Of a DNA stretch of 5,708 nt, positions 5,078 to 5,708 are shown piece after piece. Origin of the DNA: Ruminococcaceae bacterium UBA7030 (lineage in GTDB: Bacteria > Bacillota > Clostridia > Oscillospirales > Acutalibacteraceae); assembly GCA_002494125.1 (NCBI GenBank), contig DLBD01000074.1, positions 1 through 5,708 of the forward strand. The letters run 5' to 3'. The notes beneath the pieces are model-generated. The model worked only from the letters and a program-made list of their open reading frames with translations, had not been told where the DNA came from and did no database searches. A program made the position numbers and the translations under genes. How positions within the stretch are numbered: the first letter of the stretch is position 1; each line of letters begins with the position of its first letter.

Positions 5078-5708
5078 ATGTATAAAAAAGGCAGTACGAT
5101 ATTTTTTGAAAATCCTCCCGTGATAACAGGGCACGCAGGAGTCGTCGGAAAAAAGGAGGGGCAAGGTCCTCTCGCACGGGAGTTTGACGCTGTGTTTGAG
5201 GATACTACTCTCGGTCAGAAATCATTTGAACTCGCAGAATCCGCAATGCTTCAGGATGCAATTATCAGAGCGCTTGCAAGCGCAAGCAGAAGCGTTTCGG
5301 AGGTCGATTTTGTATTGAGCGGCGATCTTCTCAATCAATGTATGGGCTCGAGCTTCGCCATTAAGGATTTTGATATAGCTTCAATCGGAATGTACGGAGC
5401 ATGCTCAACTATGGCGCTGACGCTTGCAAATGCCGCAATGCTCGTAAGCGCAGGTGTAAATATATGCGTGGCGGGTGCGTCAAGCCATTTTTGTTCAAGC
5501 GAAAGGCAGTTTCGCTATCCGCTTGAATACGGTGGTCAGCGCCCGCCCACAGCACAGTGGACAGTCACGGGAGCGGGGAGTGCAGTAGTTGAAAATCCTG
5601 AAACCGCACAAAGTCCGAAAATTAAAATAACTGCCGCCCAGATCGGTACAATAACCGACCTTGGCATCACTGACGCAAATAATATGGGCGCCGCCATGGC
5701 ACCTGCTG
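5078..5708 (+). CDS. spoVAD: Stage V sporulation protein AD, 5' part
   Basis: The frame runs open from ATG 5078 off the right edge, giving the first 210 residues of a protein usually about 335-340 long. SpoVAD is the thiolase-fold, dipicolinic-acid-binding member of the SpoVA channel that loads DPA into the forespore during sporulation and is involved in its release at germination. Recognisable blocks are GVVGKKEGQGPL (21-32), FVLSGDLLNQ (78-87), SIGMYGACSTM (102-112) with Cys109 at the thiolase nucleophile position, ASSHFCSSERQFRYPLEYG (134-152), QRPPTAQWTVTGAG (154-167) and DLGITDANNMGAAMAPA (194-210). The start agrees with the family N-terminus (ENPP just before the conserved region). GAGGTG at 5067-5072 lies 5 nt upstream. 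The usual upstream partner spoVAC is absent: the left neighbour is divergent GH20. A forespore sigma-G promoter is expected, but I could not identify one convincingly. Confidence 0.95.
   Translation, partial: MYKKGSTIFFENPPVITGHAGVVGKKEGQGPLAREFDAVFEDTTLGQKSFELAESAMLQDAIIRALASASRSVSEVDFVLSGDLLNQCMGSSFAIKDFDIASIGMYGACSTMALTLANAAMLVSAGVNICVAGASSHFCSSERQFRYPLEYGGQRPPTAQWTVTGAGSAVVENPETAQSPKIKITAAQIGTITDLGITDANNMGAAMAPA

Noticed and set aside
4973..5164. N-terminal extension of the GH20 frame to 5164
   Set aside because: The added residues do not look like a GH20 domain or signal peptide, cover the predicted promoter and the start of spoVAD on the other strand, and no Shine-Dalgarno site supports that start.

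Overview
The window looks like chromosomal DNA from a spore-forming, anaerobic, gut-type Clostridia (Bacillota), plausibly an Oscillospiraceae/Ruminococcus-like lineage. The spore-former assignment rests on the start of spoVAD at the right end. The anaerobic, fermentative assignment rests on an iron-dependent alcohol dehydrogenase of clostridial type. Genus is inference, since no rRNA or marker gene is present. Shine-Dalgarno sites are strong and promoters are of the housekeeping type, and nothing points to phage, IS elements, CRISPR or recent transfer.

Region 1 (1-2302, + strand) is a tight three-gene cassette. It holds the tail of a protein with Q/G/Y-rich tandem repeats and a C-terminal zinc ribbon (probably an SPFH-domain YdjI-type protein), then a protein with two N-terminal zinc ribbons and a hydrophobic C-terminus (YdjG-like), then a secreted or membrane-anchored TPM-domain protein (YdjH/YgcG-like). 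The same three protein types accompany PspA in the Bacillus subtilis pspA-ydjGHI envelope-stress operon, so a membrane-stress role is the best inference. Gene order differs (SPFH gene first) and no pspA is visible here. A rho-independent terminator ends the unit at about 2335-2366.

Region 2 (2367-3787) is a monocistronic fermentation gene. A good sigma-A promoter (2430-2458) is followed by an 18-bp site resembling the clostridial Rex (NADH/NAD+ redox repressor) operator at 2470-2487, then an iron-containing alcohol dehydrogenase, then a strong hairpin terminator shared with the convergent gene on the other strand.

Region 3 (3788-5077) is a minus-strand GH20 beta-N-acetylhexosaminidase-like gene without a signal peptide, with its own sigma-A promoter and Shine-Dalgarno site in a 105-bp divergent intergenic region. 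Region 4 (5078-5708) is the first 210 codons of spoVAD (spore dipicolinic acid uptake), running off the window. A terminator-like hairpin sits directly on the spoVAD Shine-Dalgarno site.

The most noteworthy points are the bacterial repeat array whose core hexapeptide matches the yeast Sup35 prion repeats, the candidate Rex operator, and the hairpin that buries the spoVAD ribosome-binding site. I did not find a clearly novel multi-gene system. The SPFH/zinc-ribbon/TPM cassette is the least understood part.
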